A stretch of 64,000 nt of DNA from Linderina pennispora. Its lineage: Eukaryota > Kickxellomycota > Kickxellomycetes > Kickxellales > Kickxellaceae. The notes beneath the pieces were generated by a model. It was not told the DNA's origin. It searched no databases and worked only from the letters and a program-made list of their open reading frames with translations. Positions 10,401 through 20,938 of this stretch are shown here, piece after piece. Both the position numbers and the translations under genes were made by a program. Numbering within the stretch: position 1 is the first letter of the stretch; every line of letters starts with the position of its first letter. The DNA lies in NCBI RefSeq assembly GCF_002104995.1, contig NW_024468271.1, positions 62,001-126,000 on the forward strand, written 5' to 3'.

Positions 10401-12305
10401 CCGGGATCTTGCCAGTTGGGCACAAGCTAAGTGCCAACGAAATCACCTCCAGCCGCTTTTCGCCGACACCGCTGCTATCACCCCAGGCATCAGCCAGGCG
10501 CACACAAGCGGTCCATGCCTGCTCCACCGCCCGCACTTCAACCGGCCGCTCAATCCCCACCCTGGCCTCATGCAAAAGCTGCGCTGAGCGGTACGCCTCA
10601 ACAGCCTTCAGCGCCTGGTCCAAGACTGTGCGCGCATTGCCCAGCTGCCGCGCAAACTCGTATGCGGCAGAGTAATCCCGCTGCGCTGTCGCAGCATCCA
10701 ACAGCAGGCCCGTGACAAAGGCATCCGAGACGGAGCCGACGCCCAAGTTGCGCAGCCCCTTTGATTCGTTGACTCCACGCAGCTTGTTGGCAATCTCCTT
10801 CACAATCCTCGGCTTCTTGTATCCCTGCGGCTGCCGGTCCAGTATGCATTTGATGAGCTCATATAGATCTGCTGCGAGCCGGATTTCAATAGGCAGCACA
10901 CCAGAGTCAGCGCCGCGCCCGCGGTTGAAAATCGACGACCCTGACTGCTGCAGTGTCCATGTAAGGTGCGCAGCATCAATCAGCTGCCGCTCGTGCTGCA
11001 CAGCCGGATCGTCCTGCCACCGTGCAGGTAAGACATCGAGGCACTGCTGGGCTGCCCTCATCAGTCCCCCGTCCATGTTGCCAGACTCGGCATTGTCAAA
11101 CAGCTCGCTGACGCACTGGCACACGATGTCCCGGACAACCGCTTCGTCGATAAACTGCGGAGGAGCGTTAATAAGATCGCGCGCCTGGATCGAATTCTTC
11201 GTTATTCAGCAACGATCGCAGATACTCTTGCTTCAGATCGTCCACAGACAGACAGCTGAACAGATCCAGGGAGTGCAGGGACAGGACCGTCTCCCACAGC
11301 GACACGCTCTCGGTGATAGCTGAACGCTGGGCCGAGGCAAGTAGCCGGATCAGCACCCGCCGCTGGTCCTCAACCCTGCCCTGGCATGCCACGATCGCAG
11401 GCAGATCAGTCACCAGCCCAAACAATGCCAGCAGTTCCAGAGCCCTGATCTGAGCTAGTCCTGCACCAACAACCCCACAGACCTGGCCCTCCGACAGACC
11501 CTGTAGCTCGTCTATCAGAATATGTGCACTGGCATCTGCAAACTTTTGAAGCACATCTGTCGCAAAGTGCACGCTCTGGCTTGCCTCCTCCACGCCCAGT
11601 GCTTTAGCTAGATGTGGCAAAATAACCCGCGCGCCATCGAGACTGCTGCATCCTCCACCAATTGCATACATGGCCGCCAGGACGACATTGCTGTCAAACA
11701 GCTCCGTGTAGCGCCCGAAAACGAGCTGCACGAACGGCGCTCCAGCTACATCCACACGCTTTGCCCACCACGTATTCCAGGCGTCCCGCACATTGGCTTC
11801 AGCGCACACAATATCTAGCACCTCAATCATTACCAGATCCGCCTCGGCCAGCTCCACCGTCCACTGCACGAGCTCCAGATCGCTCATTCTATTGACATCG
11901 CTCAGCTCCTTGGTATCATCCCCGCCGAGCGCAATCACAGCATCGAGAATCCGAGCATTGGCCAGTGCACGCTCAACGACCTGTTGCGCACCGGTTGTCA
12001 GGCTGAGTGCCGCCTCGAGCCAGCTCACTGCCCAGTCCAGTCGGCCCGTGCATAGGTCAATTGATTCAGCACGGGCCACGCATGATGCTGCCCACTGCTC
12101 GGTTCCCAAGATCTCCGTTGTGTCGTCCTCTGTTGCCTGTCCGCAGAACGCTTGCCAGGTCGCTGGCGCTAGTGGTCTCAGGCACCGCTGACAGGAGAGC
12201 TATTGGGCTTAGCGCGCTTTGGCTGACCGCCGTACTGAGCTCGTCGAGGCCGTGTGCCGTAGCCACATGCAGCAGGGTCTTGTCTACATTTGAATCGTCC
12301 ATCAT
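7494..12305 (-). CDS. SEC39: Sec39/NBAS-like subunit of the Dsl1/NRZ ER tethering complex, frame-disrupted
   Basis: An all-helical protein of about 1,600 residues begins at the ATG at 12305 and ends at 7494. Family signals include LPIEIRLAADLYELIKCIL, DRQPQGYKKPRIVKEIANKL and RDYSAAYEFARQLG. These match the Sec39/NBAS pattern of helical hairpins in the tether that receives COPI vesicles at the ER. The coding frame changes near 12110, 11165, 9870, 8180 and 7600. At each point the protein resumes at once in another frame, with no room for an intron near 11165. The C-terminal third contains three acidic tryptophan motifs (DEDPWGIEDVEIGDD; DDAGWGESDVDLDEE; EGGWGDDGSDIDLDADLE). Assignment to the Sec39/NBAS family is from helical pattern memory, not a search; a different large helical tether is the main alternative. 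Confidence 0.7.
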
Positions 12306-13299
12306 TTCAAAAGGAATATATTCTGTACGATAAATGGAGTGAGAGATTCCTTGATGCCCTGCAAAAGGTTGTATGTCGTCAGAATCCTAATCAGGGATTT
12401 ATGTGCATCAATCAGATCAATCTATGACCTACCTCAAAGCCACAAGCGTAGCCCTCTACCACCATGGGCAGGCAGAGCAAAGAGCAGATGCCATTCGCAT
12501 CAATACTGGCCTTCACTGCTGCCCAGGGATTGCGGAGGAGGCAGAAACTACATTGCATATCGAGCGCAATGGTTGCATACTGCATGTGCAGACGTACAAG
12601 AATCCCAGAAAGCATAACGCCATGATGGGCAGCACCATGTGCACCTTTGATGCGCTCATGGAGCACACACAGCCCCTGCTCGCTACTGAAGACAACTATA
12701 AGAACGAATGTAGCGAGTTCTCCGCGAATAGCAGAAATTTAGAACTATAAGGATCGGTGTCCTTTGGTATACTCATTTTATCCTTGTATTCAATTGCGTT
12801 ATGGTATGAATAGACGAGTATGGTGGAGGGGCAGAAGAGCTCTTGGATGTGTCAAGCAGGGTATCAGTCTGTAGGAGTGTTGTACACAGGCAATTGTGCT
12901 TATGGTGGTCCCTTCATGCGTCGACTCTGGGAATACAGCTGGTGAGACGGTAAATTCAACCTTGTGTTGGCAGCTATAGTGCTATAGTTCAGAGATTCAC
13001 TTTAATTTAAATGAGCACAAACTAGCATATACGACAGCTGTTTCCATTGTGTGAGCCGTGTAGCCACTCTCATATGGTAGTGGTCTTAATCAATGATTAC
13101 TCACAGCACCACACCTGAACATCAGTATGGCGTAGTGTAGCAACAGCACTCCGACGACAGGATATATCTCATTGAGGTGTGACCATAAATCTATTGAGCC
13201 AAAACGAATAGCTAGTTACCAGTATAAATGGCACTCTCGAGATTATGCACAAGGCTAGAATGGTGTTCTGTCTCCACTACCTTCGAGCGGGCAATGGTT
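12306..13299. other. Intergenic, AT-richer, with one decayed coding trace
   Basis: About 1 kb between the start of the Sec39-like gene and the 3' end of the F-box-like gene. Apart from the crotonase-like fragment at 12403-12750, the remaining 550 bp show no coding, RNA or repeat signal. The G+C drops noticeably here relative to the preceding 12 kb. Confidence 0.5.
12403..12750 (+). pseudogene. Possible N-terminal fragment of an enoyl-CoA hydratase/isomerase-like gene
   Basis: A 115-codon frame contains TLHIERNGCILHVQTYKNP followed by RKHNAM and a helical stretch (MCTFDALMEHTQ). The order beta-strand, short strand, N-P-x-K-x-N-A-M, helix is the opening of the crotonase fold, where enoyl-CoA hydratases and isomerases read roughly NRPxxxNALs. 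The rest of the domain, including the oxyanion-hole GG region, is not found downstream. If the resemblance is real this is a truncated gene remnant; it may equally be chance in a short frame. Upstream codons contribute nothing recognisable. Confidence 0.3.
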
Positions 13300-15120
13300 T
13301 CATCCTCTGCAAATGTGGTATAAGCCATCCTGCCAAGTTACCCGATCGAGGTGAACATACCGAATGCTTGGACAAAGTACCATGAGAATTATGATTGCCC
13401 TGCATATCGCTACCTTCTGCTCATCACAGTGGGGGTTTTCCAGAATGGTTAGCGTTGTCGACAGCGGGTAGAAATCTGCGTAGAGCTTATCCAGGAACTG
13501 CATATTTGCGTACACCACATCCAAATGGTCGAATAGGAAATCGTGCAGTTCCCCATTCTGTGAAGAGTTACCACTGTAATCTCTGTGGTATAGATCGCCC
13601 TGCTGATTGTGATGTTGGCCGCTGATATCCTCTCTGTCCGAATCACCATCTGCAGTGCTCCCGTTGCTATCGCCAAGTTGGTAATCTTCGAGCCATCTAT
13701 GGCGGCAGTGTCTCATGCAGCCACTATGTGTGCCATCGTCGGTGAGCATCTCGTCGGTACTATCAATATCAATCGCCATCCATCGCAGATATGGCAGTGT
13801 CTGTATAAGCTGCAGTGCCTGGTGGAGTGAAAAACTAATGAATGGGATTTTGAGAACCGTGATGTTCTGGCCAAATATCCCGATGGGGAGCTCTAAGCTA
13901 TCGAACGAGTAACAACTGGTATAAATGTTCAAAACTCTTAACTTGGCTCCGAGACAGATGAGGGGGCTGAGTATTTCCTTCTTGGGCTCTTGAAAAATGG
14001 ATTCAAAATAAAATATCGCAAGGTCTGACAATAGGGGAAAACGGTCAGGATCAAATACACCATGGTTCACCAAAACCTGGGTGCTTTGTTCATCCAGAGA
14101 TGTATCGATAATTTCAAGTGTTAGCCTGCACCCCCTAAATACCACATCGTTACCGAAAGGATACAAGGAATACAATTCCACCTGTTTGAGAGCTGGAAAA
14201 GGAGCCCCTGCGGGTGAGTCAAGGGGGATATTAATGTCGGATTCGCGCGGATTAGAAAAGTCCAGTGACAGAGATTGAACAGACGGATACACTTTAGGAA
14301 TGCCGTCCACAAGAACGAGTTTGGAGAACACTAGAGCTACGCTGCTATGCACTTGAAGTACTTCAAGTGAAGATGCGTTACGGTGTATCACCTCAATAGC
14401 CAATGAATCTGCGCTCCGGATGGTGAATGATAAACTGCGCATGTTCATCATACAAATAGAGATGGGATCAATGCCTGCCGGCAATGACGCGTGGCACTCA
14501 ATCGAGGTTGCTTGGTCAAGCAGGCCTGACACAAGGCTACGAGCAAATGGGGTGTCTGAATGATCGGCGAACAGTGGCGATTCGCATATCGTAATGCTAT
14601 TTGTATCTGGGAATATCCTAGAGATATGGCTGCAGAATGCGTTGGCAAGCGCTGATTCAACAGGAGTACTAGCATCGACTCGTTCACCACCGCACCAAAA
14701 AGACCATTCAACAGAAGTAGCCTTGGGGAATGTGTGACTGAATGGAGCAGTCTGGAACACACCATTTAATAATCCGTCTGCAATAGTTGCGACATCCCAG
14801 TGAAGCCTCAGTTTTCTCACGCGAAGTATATTGCCAGCCGATATTGACCCATGGAGTTTGTGTGTAAGTGTTCGACCACAGCAACTCCGCATATTACAGA
14901 AGGTGCAGCTGTGCACATTACACCACCAAAGCTCCTCATAGAGTTTATCTAATCCAGCCTCTCGCCACGAACGACAGACTCCAAGTATGGCGGCAAGGCG
15001 AGTATATGGAGCGCAGAAGCAGGCATTCGGGCCAGGCTCAAAATACATGAGATTTCCAACGTAAAAGAATACAATCCGTTCGAGGATGAGCATTGGTGGG
15101 GATTGGGCGAGTGGGTACAT
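13300..15120 (-). CDS. F-box-like/leucine-rich-type protein of an expanded fungal family
   Basis: An uninterrupted frame of 606 residues. It opens with a short leader and MLILERIVFFYVGNL, then RLAAILGVCRSWREAGLDKLYEEL. This is the F-box-like helix pattern in which L-P-x-x-I-hydrophobic-x-hydrophobic is followed by a VCRxWR helix. The remainder alternates Leu-rich strands (SLEVLQVHSSVALVF, VQSLSLDFSN, FPALKQVELYSLYPF, KLRVLNIYTSCYSFDSLELP), as in irregular leucine-rich-repeat solenoids. Such proteins usually present substrates to an SCF ubiquitin ligase, but the family is large and divergent in early-branching fungi and individual roles are unknown. A cysteine-rich insert (CNVHSCTFCNMRSCCGR) near residue 90 is unusual. 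Codon use is AT-richer than in the housekeeping genes nearby. Confidence 0.65.
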   Translation of the reverse strand: MYPLAQSPPMLILERIVFFYVGNLMYFEPGPNACFCAPYTRLAAILGVCRSWREAGLDKLYEELWWCNVHSCTFCNMRSCCGRTLTHKLHGSISAGNILRVRKLRLHWDVATIADGLLNGVFQTAPFSHTFPKATSVEWSFWCGGERVDASTPVESALANAFCSHISRIFPDTNSITICESPLFADHSDTPFARSLVSGLLDQATSIECHASLPAGIDPISICMMNMRSLSFTIRSADSLAIEVIHRNASSLEVLQVHSSVALVFSKLVLVDGIPKVYPSVQSLSLDFSNPRESDINIPLDSPAGAPFPALKQVELYSLYPFGNDVVFRGCRLTLEIIDTSLDEQSTQVLVNHGVFDPDRFPLLSDLAIFYFESIFQEPKKEILSPLICLGAKLRVLNIYTSCYSFDSLELPIGIFGQNITVLKIPFISFSLHQALQLIQTLPYLRWMAIDIDSTDEMLTDDGTHSGCMRHCRHRWLEDYQLGDSNGSTADGDSDREDISGQHHNQQGDLYHRDYSGNSSQNGELHDFLFDHLDVVYANMQFLDKLYADFYPLSTTLTILENPHCDEQKVAICRAIIILMVLCPSIRYVHLDRVTWQDGLYHICRG

Positions 15121-15812
15121 GGATAGAGTGACGCAAAGAGTGCAATTGGAAAGTACTGGAGCAGCTGAAGAAAAGTATGAAAGTGAAAGGGAGATAAGAG
15201 CAGCTCTGGGTATTTATGGAAACCGATTGTTTTGGTTACAGAGATGATTGTCTATTTCTATGCTTCGGCTACACAAAAATCAGATCAGTGAGTAGCATAT
15301 ATAATTTAAGCAAATGTTGATTTCTGGATTCAGAATAGGTTGTTTTACTTCAAGAACAGAAGAGAGAACGGAAAGAGGATAACATAGGTCCTTGGCATAT
15401 GGCCACAAATCCGAGCCTGACTGCCTACTATTCTTTAGGTGGGTTAGAGCGCCCATTGTTGCGCGCTTGTCCCAAAATGCCAATGCCATCATGATTGTTA
15501 GTGCAGATGCTCGGATTTGGCAGCACACAACAAACTTGGCTAATGGCATTTCGCATACCATCATTGCTCTCCTGATAATGTCAATACCGACAAGACAATG
15601 CTAGATAAACTTATGGAGGCCAAGGAATGACCTCATCTAAGCAACCGATATGCACGCTATCGAAGAGCTTAATGTGTGATCCATCACAGTCTGTTGCCTC
15701 AGTGCTGGACACCAGTCGATGGGCAACATGGCACTATAAATCCCGCTTATACATGCGTGATGTGGGACTTGCGCTTATATAAGTGCGTGATTATGCTCAT
15801 TTATCATGCATT
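15121..15812. other. Intergenic region left of the deleted Fanzor element
   Basis: About 690 bp. A 94-codon minus-strand frame at 15280-15564 has a plausible hydrophobic composition but no motif I recognise, and no partner frames; I do not call it a gene. The bases left of 15813 are the flank of the Fanzor element's 3' end and share no similarity with the flank of the other copy. Confidence 0.5.
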
Positions 15813-15964
15813 TACTAGAATTGCTCTGCTCGCGATGCAAGCTCGGCTGCTAGTCAGCATGGGTTGACACGTCGATAAGAGCATCACGGCGAACCAGTCA
15901 TTTGAAGGTGTCGGATGGTTGTTGGTGCAATATCGATCATGGAGATCTCCCACCTTGGTGGCCT
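15813..15964 (-). ncRNA. Candidate Fanzor guide-RNA scaffold region (copy 1)
   Basis: The noncoding end of copy 1, read on the minus strand, is nearly identical to 51109-51232. Three substitutions are seen over about 100 bp, and the 56 bp before the terminal bases are unchanged. The same two hairpins are present (GCTG-ACTA-G-CAGC and GCTTGC-ATC-GCGAGC). In TnpB/Fanzor systems the guide RNA comes from this part of the element and takes its guide from the flank, here the sequence left of 15813. Transcription is inferred only. Confidence 0.4.
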
Positions 15965-15966
15965 GC

Positions 15967-17400
15967 TCAGCGCAGGCGCTTCAGTGCTGGCTCACTGCTG
16001 CTGGCAACAGAATCACCTGCTGCTGCACGCCTCTTGCGCGGCCTCTTTGTTTCCGGAGTGGTGCCAGAAGTATCGGCGGCAATGGCTGTAGAACGATGGA
16101 ACCGTTCAGGAATACTGCCTGAATCACAGAGTGACTGGGAAATGAGCCTGAAGTTTAGAACTGCTGCGAGGTCGCGGTTCAAGAGTTGAGACGAATAGGC
16201 CCGCCTGTATTGTGCCATGGCCCGCTTACATGACTCGCTTGTACAGCGGAGAAGGCCATGGCACTTCACAGTTGGGTTCTTCGATCTCTGGTAGGGCCGC
16301 GGGTTGGGAACATGCCAGAATGACTGCTGCTGCAGCTGCTGTAGTGGCCTCTGTTTCATCTGATGGCATCTTCGCTGCTTCATGTGCAGCCTTCTTGGCC
16401 AATTTTCGCCCTTTTCTGCTGCTTTCCTTGCCTCTGTTGCTGCCCTCTTTGCTGCGTTGATCCCTGTAACCTGCTCGCGTGTTTTCGATACAAACACCCG
16501 CTTGATTACTTGCTTGTCCAAATGCACATGGCCTGGGATCCATGATGTCCGCAGAGGCAAGCATTGAGGGGGAGACTTGCCAAGCTGCTCATTCTCGATA
16601 AGCTGGCATAGGCGAATGTATGCACGCAGATGCTTAAGTGGATTTACCTTGGCATCATAGTATCGGCTGTCTTTGGCGAATCTGTGCTTGGCATCATAGG
16701 CATTAAGGACTGGTGCCAGTTTGCTGTAGATTGCAAGCATCGGTGGGGTGAGCACACTGAGATCAGGGTGCCTAGAGGCAACTGCCTGGCGGAGCTTCTG
16801 TGCAGGTGTATAAATACACACTTGACAAGCGTTATTGAACTCAGCCTTGGACACATTGCCCATTGTACTGTGCAGTGTGTTTTTGCGGCTGCGAATATCA
16901 ATCAATTTGGCCAGAATCCGCTGTAGGCAAGTGCCATAGTGCAACACAATGTTGTTCTTGTATGCTGTTATCAGCTCAGTATCCACGTATGTTGCTACTT
17001 GATTCATGTCGCGCACGCCATGTAGCTCGATATCGCCATTATGTAATAGATAATCATAAATATGATATCTAACTACATCACCGAAATCTGCCCTCGACAG
17101 TTCTGACTTGTCCTTCCGGTTGACGAAATCCTCAGCAGATATGACAGTCTTCGCCTTCAGGTTGCGATAAATGAATAAATAAATAAAATGAAAGAATCCC
17201 TTTTTCACAAATATTGAAGGATCAAAAGCATCCCCGTCAGCTAGCTGATGGAGTAGTATCCATCGTGCAAGCATGTATGCATGCTCTTTGATGATATTGA
17301 CGCTGTATACAAATTGCTCTGGGCGGGGCAACATAGAATCACGGAAGCCAATACCACCAAGTGATATCTTTATGACAGTAGTGCTGCGGGTAATATTCAT
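15967..17400 (-). pseudogene. Fanzor nuclease gene, internally deleted, frame still open
   Basis: The frame encodes 477 residues against 863 in the intact copy. Residues 1 to about 330 match the intact N-terminal region closely. A one-base loss in an A-run (GGGCGAAAATTGG against GGGCAAAAAATTGG) then shifts the frame over the Ala/Lys-rich linker, giving a short unrelated stretch (GENWPRRLHMKQRR). The large deletion restores the frame just before RHVPNPRPYQRSKNP in the zinc ribbon. Everything carrying RuvC-I (Asp), RuvC-II (Glu) and the first zinc CxxC is gone, while RuvC-III (LLNRDLAAVLNFR) and the second cysteine pair remain. The product cannot be a nuclease. It ends 10 residues earlier than the other copy through a TGA after KRLR. 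A retained, frame-compensated remnant could act as a dominant regulator, but that is speculation. Confidence 0.9.
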
Positions 17401-18011
17401 TTGAGAAATTCAATAGGCAAGAAGAGAAATGATGCTGCTCAGTTTTGCTTTATTGCGTATGCATAGCATTAAGAACGTTTTTATTAAAAATTATCTGGCT
17501 TGCATGGTTCTTGGGGCCCTTAGCACTGATACAGTCTCTTGAATCAGTCTATACAGACTGGATCCATTGTGACCCAAATACTACTGCTTACGCATGTTCA
17601 TAAGACAAATTAATTTATAAAATAAACCCACAAACATTGCATAACCACTAGAAGAGCTATATGGCCTTGTTCAATAGGTGCTCATAAATAAATATCCTAA
17701 GAGCATTGCGCAGCCGGTGATGACCACCATGATGACACCATGGAGGTTATCAGGCCGACCGACAATGAGAGCAGCTCTTGCGCTGAACCAATGGAGATAT
17801 CCAGTGGAGACCTGTGACCACTACAATAACAACTTGTCACCCTGGTTTCACCGACGAGGTCAGATGCTGCACAGGATCAAAAGGAGTTTACAGAGCAAGC
17901 TACCTAAATCCGTGTTGAAGCTTAAGAGGTTTATCTTTTAACCAATTTAAAAGGTTCTAGCGGACGGTCGGACACTTTTTAGACTATAAAATCTTATATA
18001 TAGGTAAAGAT

Positions 18012-19003
18012 TTGTTCAACTCTTGCTTCTGAGCTACAAGAACGAGAGCTCATGTGACTAGATGCGATCAACGCTGATATATTGGATTTTCTCTCTTAGT
18101 GAGCTGTACCCTATAAGTGAAGGTACTAGTCCTGCTCCATGATTTTATTCAGCTTTCTGAGCTTGCTAGTAGACGCACTGGCCAGACATGAAATCAGCTC
18201 AGCACAGAAAATCATGGACATCTGCCATTCTGCAGTGGCATGGGACCAGGTCTCATTGGCGGCATTGTTTTTTTGGGTCCAGGACCACAAGCCCGATTTC
18301 GGAATCTTCAAGCTGCATTGAAGCGGTCACAGCCTATGCACATTGTCTTAGCAGTCCCGTTTTATTCCTCGAGATTTGCGCTTTTAGCTATCGTATTGTT
18401 GCTCCTGCGGCGGTCCGCCCCACCTCCCCTTCCAATATAACAGGTGCAGAGCGGAACTGTGGGCGAGGTTCCCAGAATGCAGGCAAAATTGAATCCAATA
18501 TAGCACACGGTATGGAAATGACAACTCACAAAGTTGGATTGACATTGGCCATCCAAAAATACTTCGGCTACTTTTTTTCTAGTGGGGCGTGGTGGCCCAG
18601 AGGTGAGAAAACGGATGGAGATGTCGTACGGTAACTATACAGTGGGATTGAATGAAGGGAAAAAAGAAAAGACCACAGAGAAAAGACTAGGAGAGAAACT
18701 AAGGAGAGACCTGGGCACTGAAGTATAGAGAGTAGGGAATAAAGACGAAGACGAAGACGAAGAGGAAGGAGGTGGTTTGGCGGAATAGAAGAGAGTAGGT
18801 GGTGGTTAGGGAGTTGGAAGGGATAAGAAGAATAGGCTCGATTATTTTACTCGCCAGCCGATGCCCATGGTATATAGCCCGTCGGATTCCAGCTCCGTAA
18901 GGGGCTAGCTACAAAGTAAACAGTGGTAGACACCTGGCAGAAAAACCAAGGCAATAATTTGAGATACAACAGTGCTGCATATCTCCCAGCAGGCTGGTCG
19001 CCT
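18012..19003. other. Intergenic region right of copy 1, with a purine-rich simple repeat
   Basis: About 990 bp between the 5' end of the deleted Fanzor element and the 3' end of the phosphatase gene. The stretch 18700-18790 is almost pure purine, with GAAGAC repeated four times, on the plus strand. Short frames in the region have no motif. No RNA gene found. Confidence 0.5.
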
Positions 19004-20125
19004 CTAGTGGAACGGAAACTTGACGATAGTCGGCTCTACTCTTGTGTCGTGAGAAGGAACCGTGGGCTTGCGCACCGGCAGCAGCAGCGGCAGTGGTGGC
19101 ATGCCATCCAGAGCACTTAGTCCGGAGTGTGTCACTGTCGCCATCTTCTCTTCCACAGGACTCGAGTACTCCGAGCTCGACGCGCTGTGCGTAAGCCCGG
19201 GCAGCCCTGGCGACACCACCATGCCGCTAGTCCTGACAGCAAGCTCAGGCTGGTTGGTCGCAGTGACGGGCGTCTTTGCGTCCGACTTGCTGTCAAGCGT
19301 CTTGCCGTACTCGCACAGCTGCGCAATCAGCGACAGGTTCGGGCTAATGCACGGCGCACGGCTCTGCACGTACTCGTAGGCAGCGCTGAACCCCATCCCA
19401 AGCGTGCGCATCACATATGCGATGACCAGGGACGCCGAGCGCGACACGCCCAGCTGGCAGTGCACCAGGACGTTCTCGTTGCGGCTGCGCGCGGCATCAA
19501 TAAATGCAAAGCACTCGTCAAAGTACTTGTGCAGATCCGGCTCGTCGTGGTCCCACCGGTAGTGTCTGTAGGCAATGGGATGGCCGGCCATATCCACATT
19601 CTCGCCACTGCGCATCGGCCCGGTCACTTCGCGGGCGACATTGAGCACATGCGTAATTGCCAGCTTCGACAGCTGCATGCCGTCAAAGTTGCCCTCGCCG
19701 CCCAGAAACAGCAGGTCCATGATTTGCCGCGGCCCGTCGCCATACACCAATGCCGCACGCTTGGCCATAGCCGTGTCCCCAGAGTCCTCCAGGGTATTGA
19801 GCCGGGGCTTTGACGACAACGAGAGACTCATTGCCGGCTTCGGCCCGGTTGCTGTCTGCCCTGTGCGTGGCGAAATGCTCAGCGGCGTCAGGGGCAGTAG
19901 TGGCGCCTGTGGCTGCGACACCGCTGTGACAGTCAGTGGTGTCTGCGGCTCGTCGCCGGAGATCTTCAGCGACGGGATGTGCAGGTTCAGCGAGCTGTTG
20001 CGCGCCAGCTTCAGCGGTGCTGGTCGTCGCATGCTCAGGTGCCGTGCCGCCAATGGCGCTGTGGACACGCGCAGCGTGGGAGGGGGCCGTTTGGGACTCT
20101 TCTGCTGGACCGGAAGCGACGCCAT
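19004..20125 (-). CDS. Dual-specificity protein phosphatase (Msg5-like)
   Basis: The protein has 373 residues. The first 130 are basic, Ser/Pro-rich and carry short K/R-plus-hydrophobic stretches (KRPPPTLRV; RRPAPLKLARNSSLNL) of the kind that dock MAP kinases. The catalytic domain (about 135-285) begins PRQIMDLLFLGGEGNFDG and holds the signature HCQLGVSRSASLVIAYVM, with nucleophile C223 and R229. The general-acid Asp lies upstream in the stretch HYRWDHDEPDLHKYFDE. The order is that of tyrosine/dual-specificity phosphatases, which in fungi (Msg5, Pmp1) dephosphorylate MAP kinases. The C-terminus is Ser/Thr-rich. The frame is intact and no intron is seen. A MAPKK gene lies 13 kb away; a shared pathway is only inference. 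Confidence 0.88.
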   Translation of the reverse strand: MASLPVQQKSPKRPPPTLRVSTAPLAARHLSMRRPAPLKLARNSSLNLHIPSLKISGDEPQTPLTVTAVSQPQAPLLPLTPLSISPRTGQTATGPKPAMSLSLSSKPRLNTLEDSGDTAMAKRAALVYGDGPRQIMDLLFLGGEGNFDGMQLSKLAITHVLNVAREVTGPMRSGENVDMAGHPIAYRHYRWDHDEPDLHKYFDECFAFIDAARSRNENVLVHCQLGVSRSASLVIAYVMRTLGMGFSAAYEYVQSRAPCISPNLSLIAQLCEYGKTLDSKSDAKTPVTATNQPELAVRTSGMVVSPGLPGLTHSASSSEYSSPVEEKMATVTHSGLSALDGMPPLPLLLPVRKPTVPSHDTRVEPTIVKFPFH

Positions 20126-20938
20126 ATCGAGAGAGAAATTGTCGAGTAATGAAAAAGAGAGTTAATAAAAAGGATTATTTGGTACTGGTCATGAAAAATT
20201 AAAAAGGAGACGGGGGGAGAAGTGATAAAACAAAAGTTCGGGTTAGCAGGCGGAAGGAGAGACACAAAGCGAAGAGCATTATTTTTTGGCAAACAATTTT
20301 TCCATCCTCTATCGTGGCGGGAGAGAGGGGCGGTTATTTTTAGCGATACAATCCCATTGGGCGGAGCCAAGTGCGAGGTGAATGAGAGATGCAAAACACT
20401 ATAATTAGCATCCAAGTGGACTCAGAGCATGCATCTTCGGCTTTTCAAATCGAACACCCTTCAGGCACAGTGGGCACCGCGTCGGAATATCCCGCTCTGC
20501 CAACGTGGGCATGGCAAGAAGTCTGGCTGCATTCGCGAATGCTGTGTATTTTTAGGCCAGACTGCTGCGCTCTTGGGGGCGACTTGCTCTTGGTTAAAGC
20601 CATGCCAGTGCTCGTACCTTGGCATTGCCACCGCCGCGTGCCAAAGATAAACATCCACAAGGGCTGACAACCCTGTGCTTGCTGAAAATAAAATTGACAA
20701 CTGCTGCTTGATCTCTCTGGCGCGGGATCTGCCTGTCCATAGCTCTCGCCCAAAAACAGCAATACCAAGGCCGGGTCTCTTCTGGCACTTCAGCCGACAT
20801 GCATCGGATAGCGTCACTGTACATGGGTCAGCAAGCGAATGACACATCCCACAGCGTGCAGCTCAAATAATGGTGATATTGTCTGGAAAAGAAAGCGTAT
20901 TTTTAGCCTAATACTCCTTTTCGGGAGTAGAGTGCACC
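20126..20938. other. Intergenic region between phosphatase and CCT6
   Basis: About 810 bp holding the phosphatase promoter (left) and the CCT6 3' end (right). The A/T-rich block 20140-20220 just upstream of the phosphatase start fits a core promoter. Several frames overlap on both strands at 20400-20850, none with a family signal. Confidence 0.5.

Larger units (their letters stand above)
15813..18011 (-). mobile_element. Internally deleted Fanzor element (copy 1)
   Basis: This segment, read on the minus strand, matches the element at 47906-51232 from its first bases (ATCTTTACC, here at 18011 downwards) to its last (TTCTAGTA, here at 15820-15813), apart from substitutions and one large internal deletion. 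It is about 2.2 kb against 3.3 kb. The deletion removes roughly 1.15 kb in the middle of the nuclease gene and falls where both flanks carry CAG/GCTGCAG-type short repeats, suggesting slippage or microhomology repair. No terminal inverted repeats or target-site duplication are evident. Both ends are kept, so the copy may still be mobilised in trans. It is inverted relative to the other copy, about 30 kb away. Confidence 0.9.

Noticed and set aside
15280..15564. 94-codon minus-strand frame
   Set aside because: Protein-like in part but unrecognised, without promoter or partner exon; too weak to call.
17678..17941. 87-codon frame antisense to the Fanzor 5' region in copy 1
   Set aside because: It starts with GTG, and the matching frame in copy 2 meets an early TAG, so it is not conserved as protein.
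18580..18660. Possible tRNA A-box (TGGCCCAGAGG)
   Set aside because: No T-arm consensus or acceptor pairing downstream.
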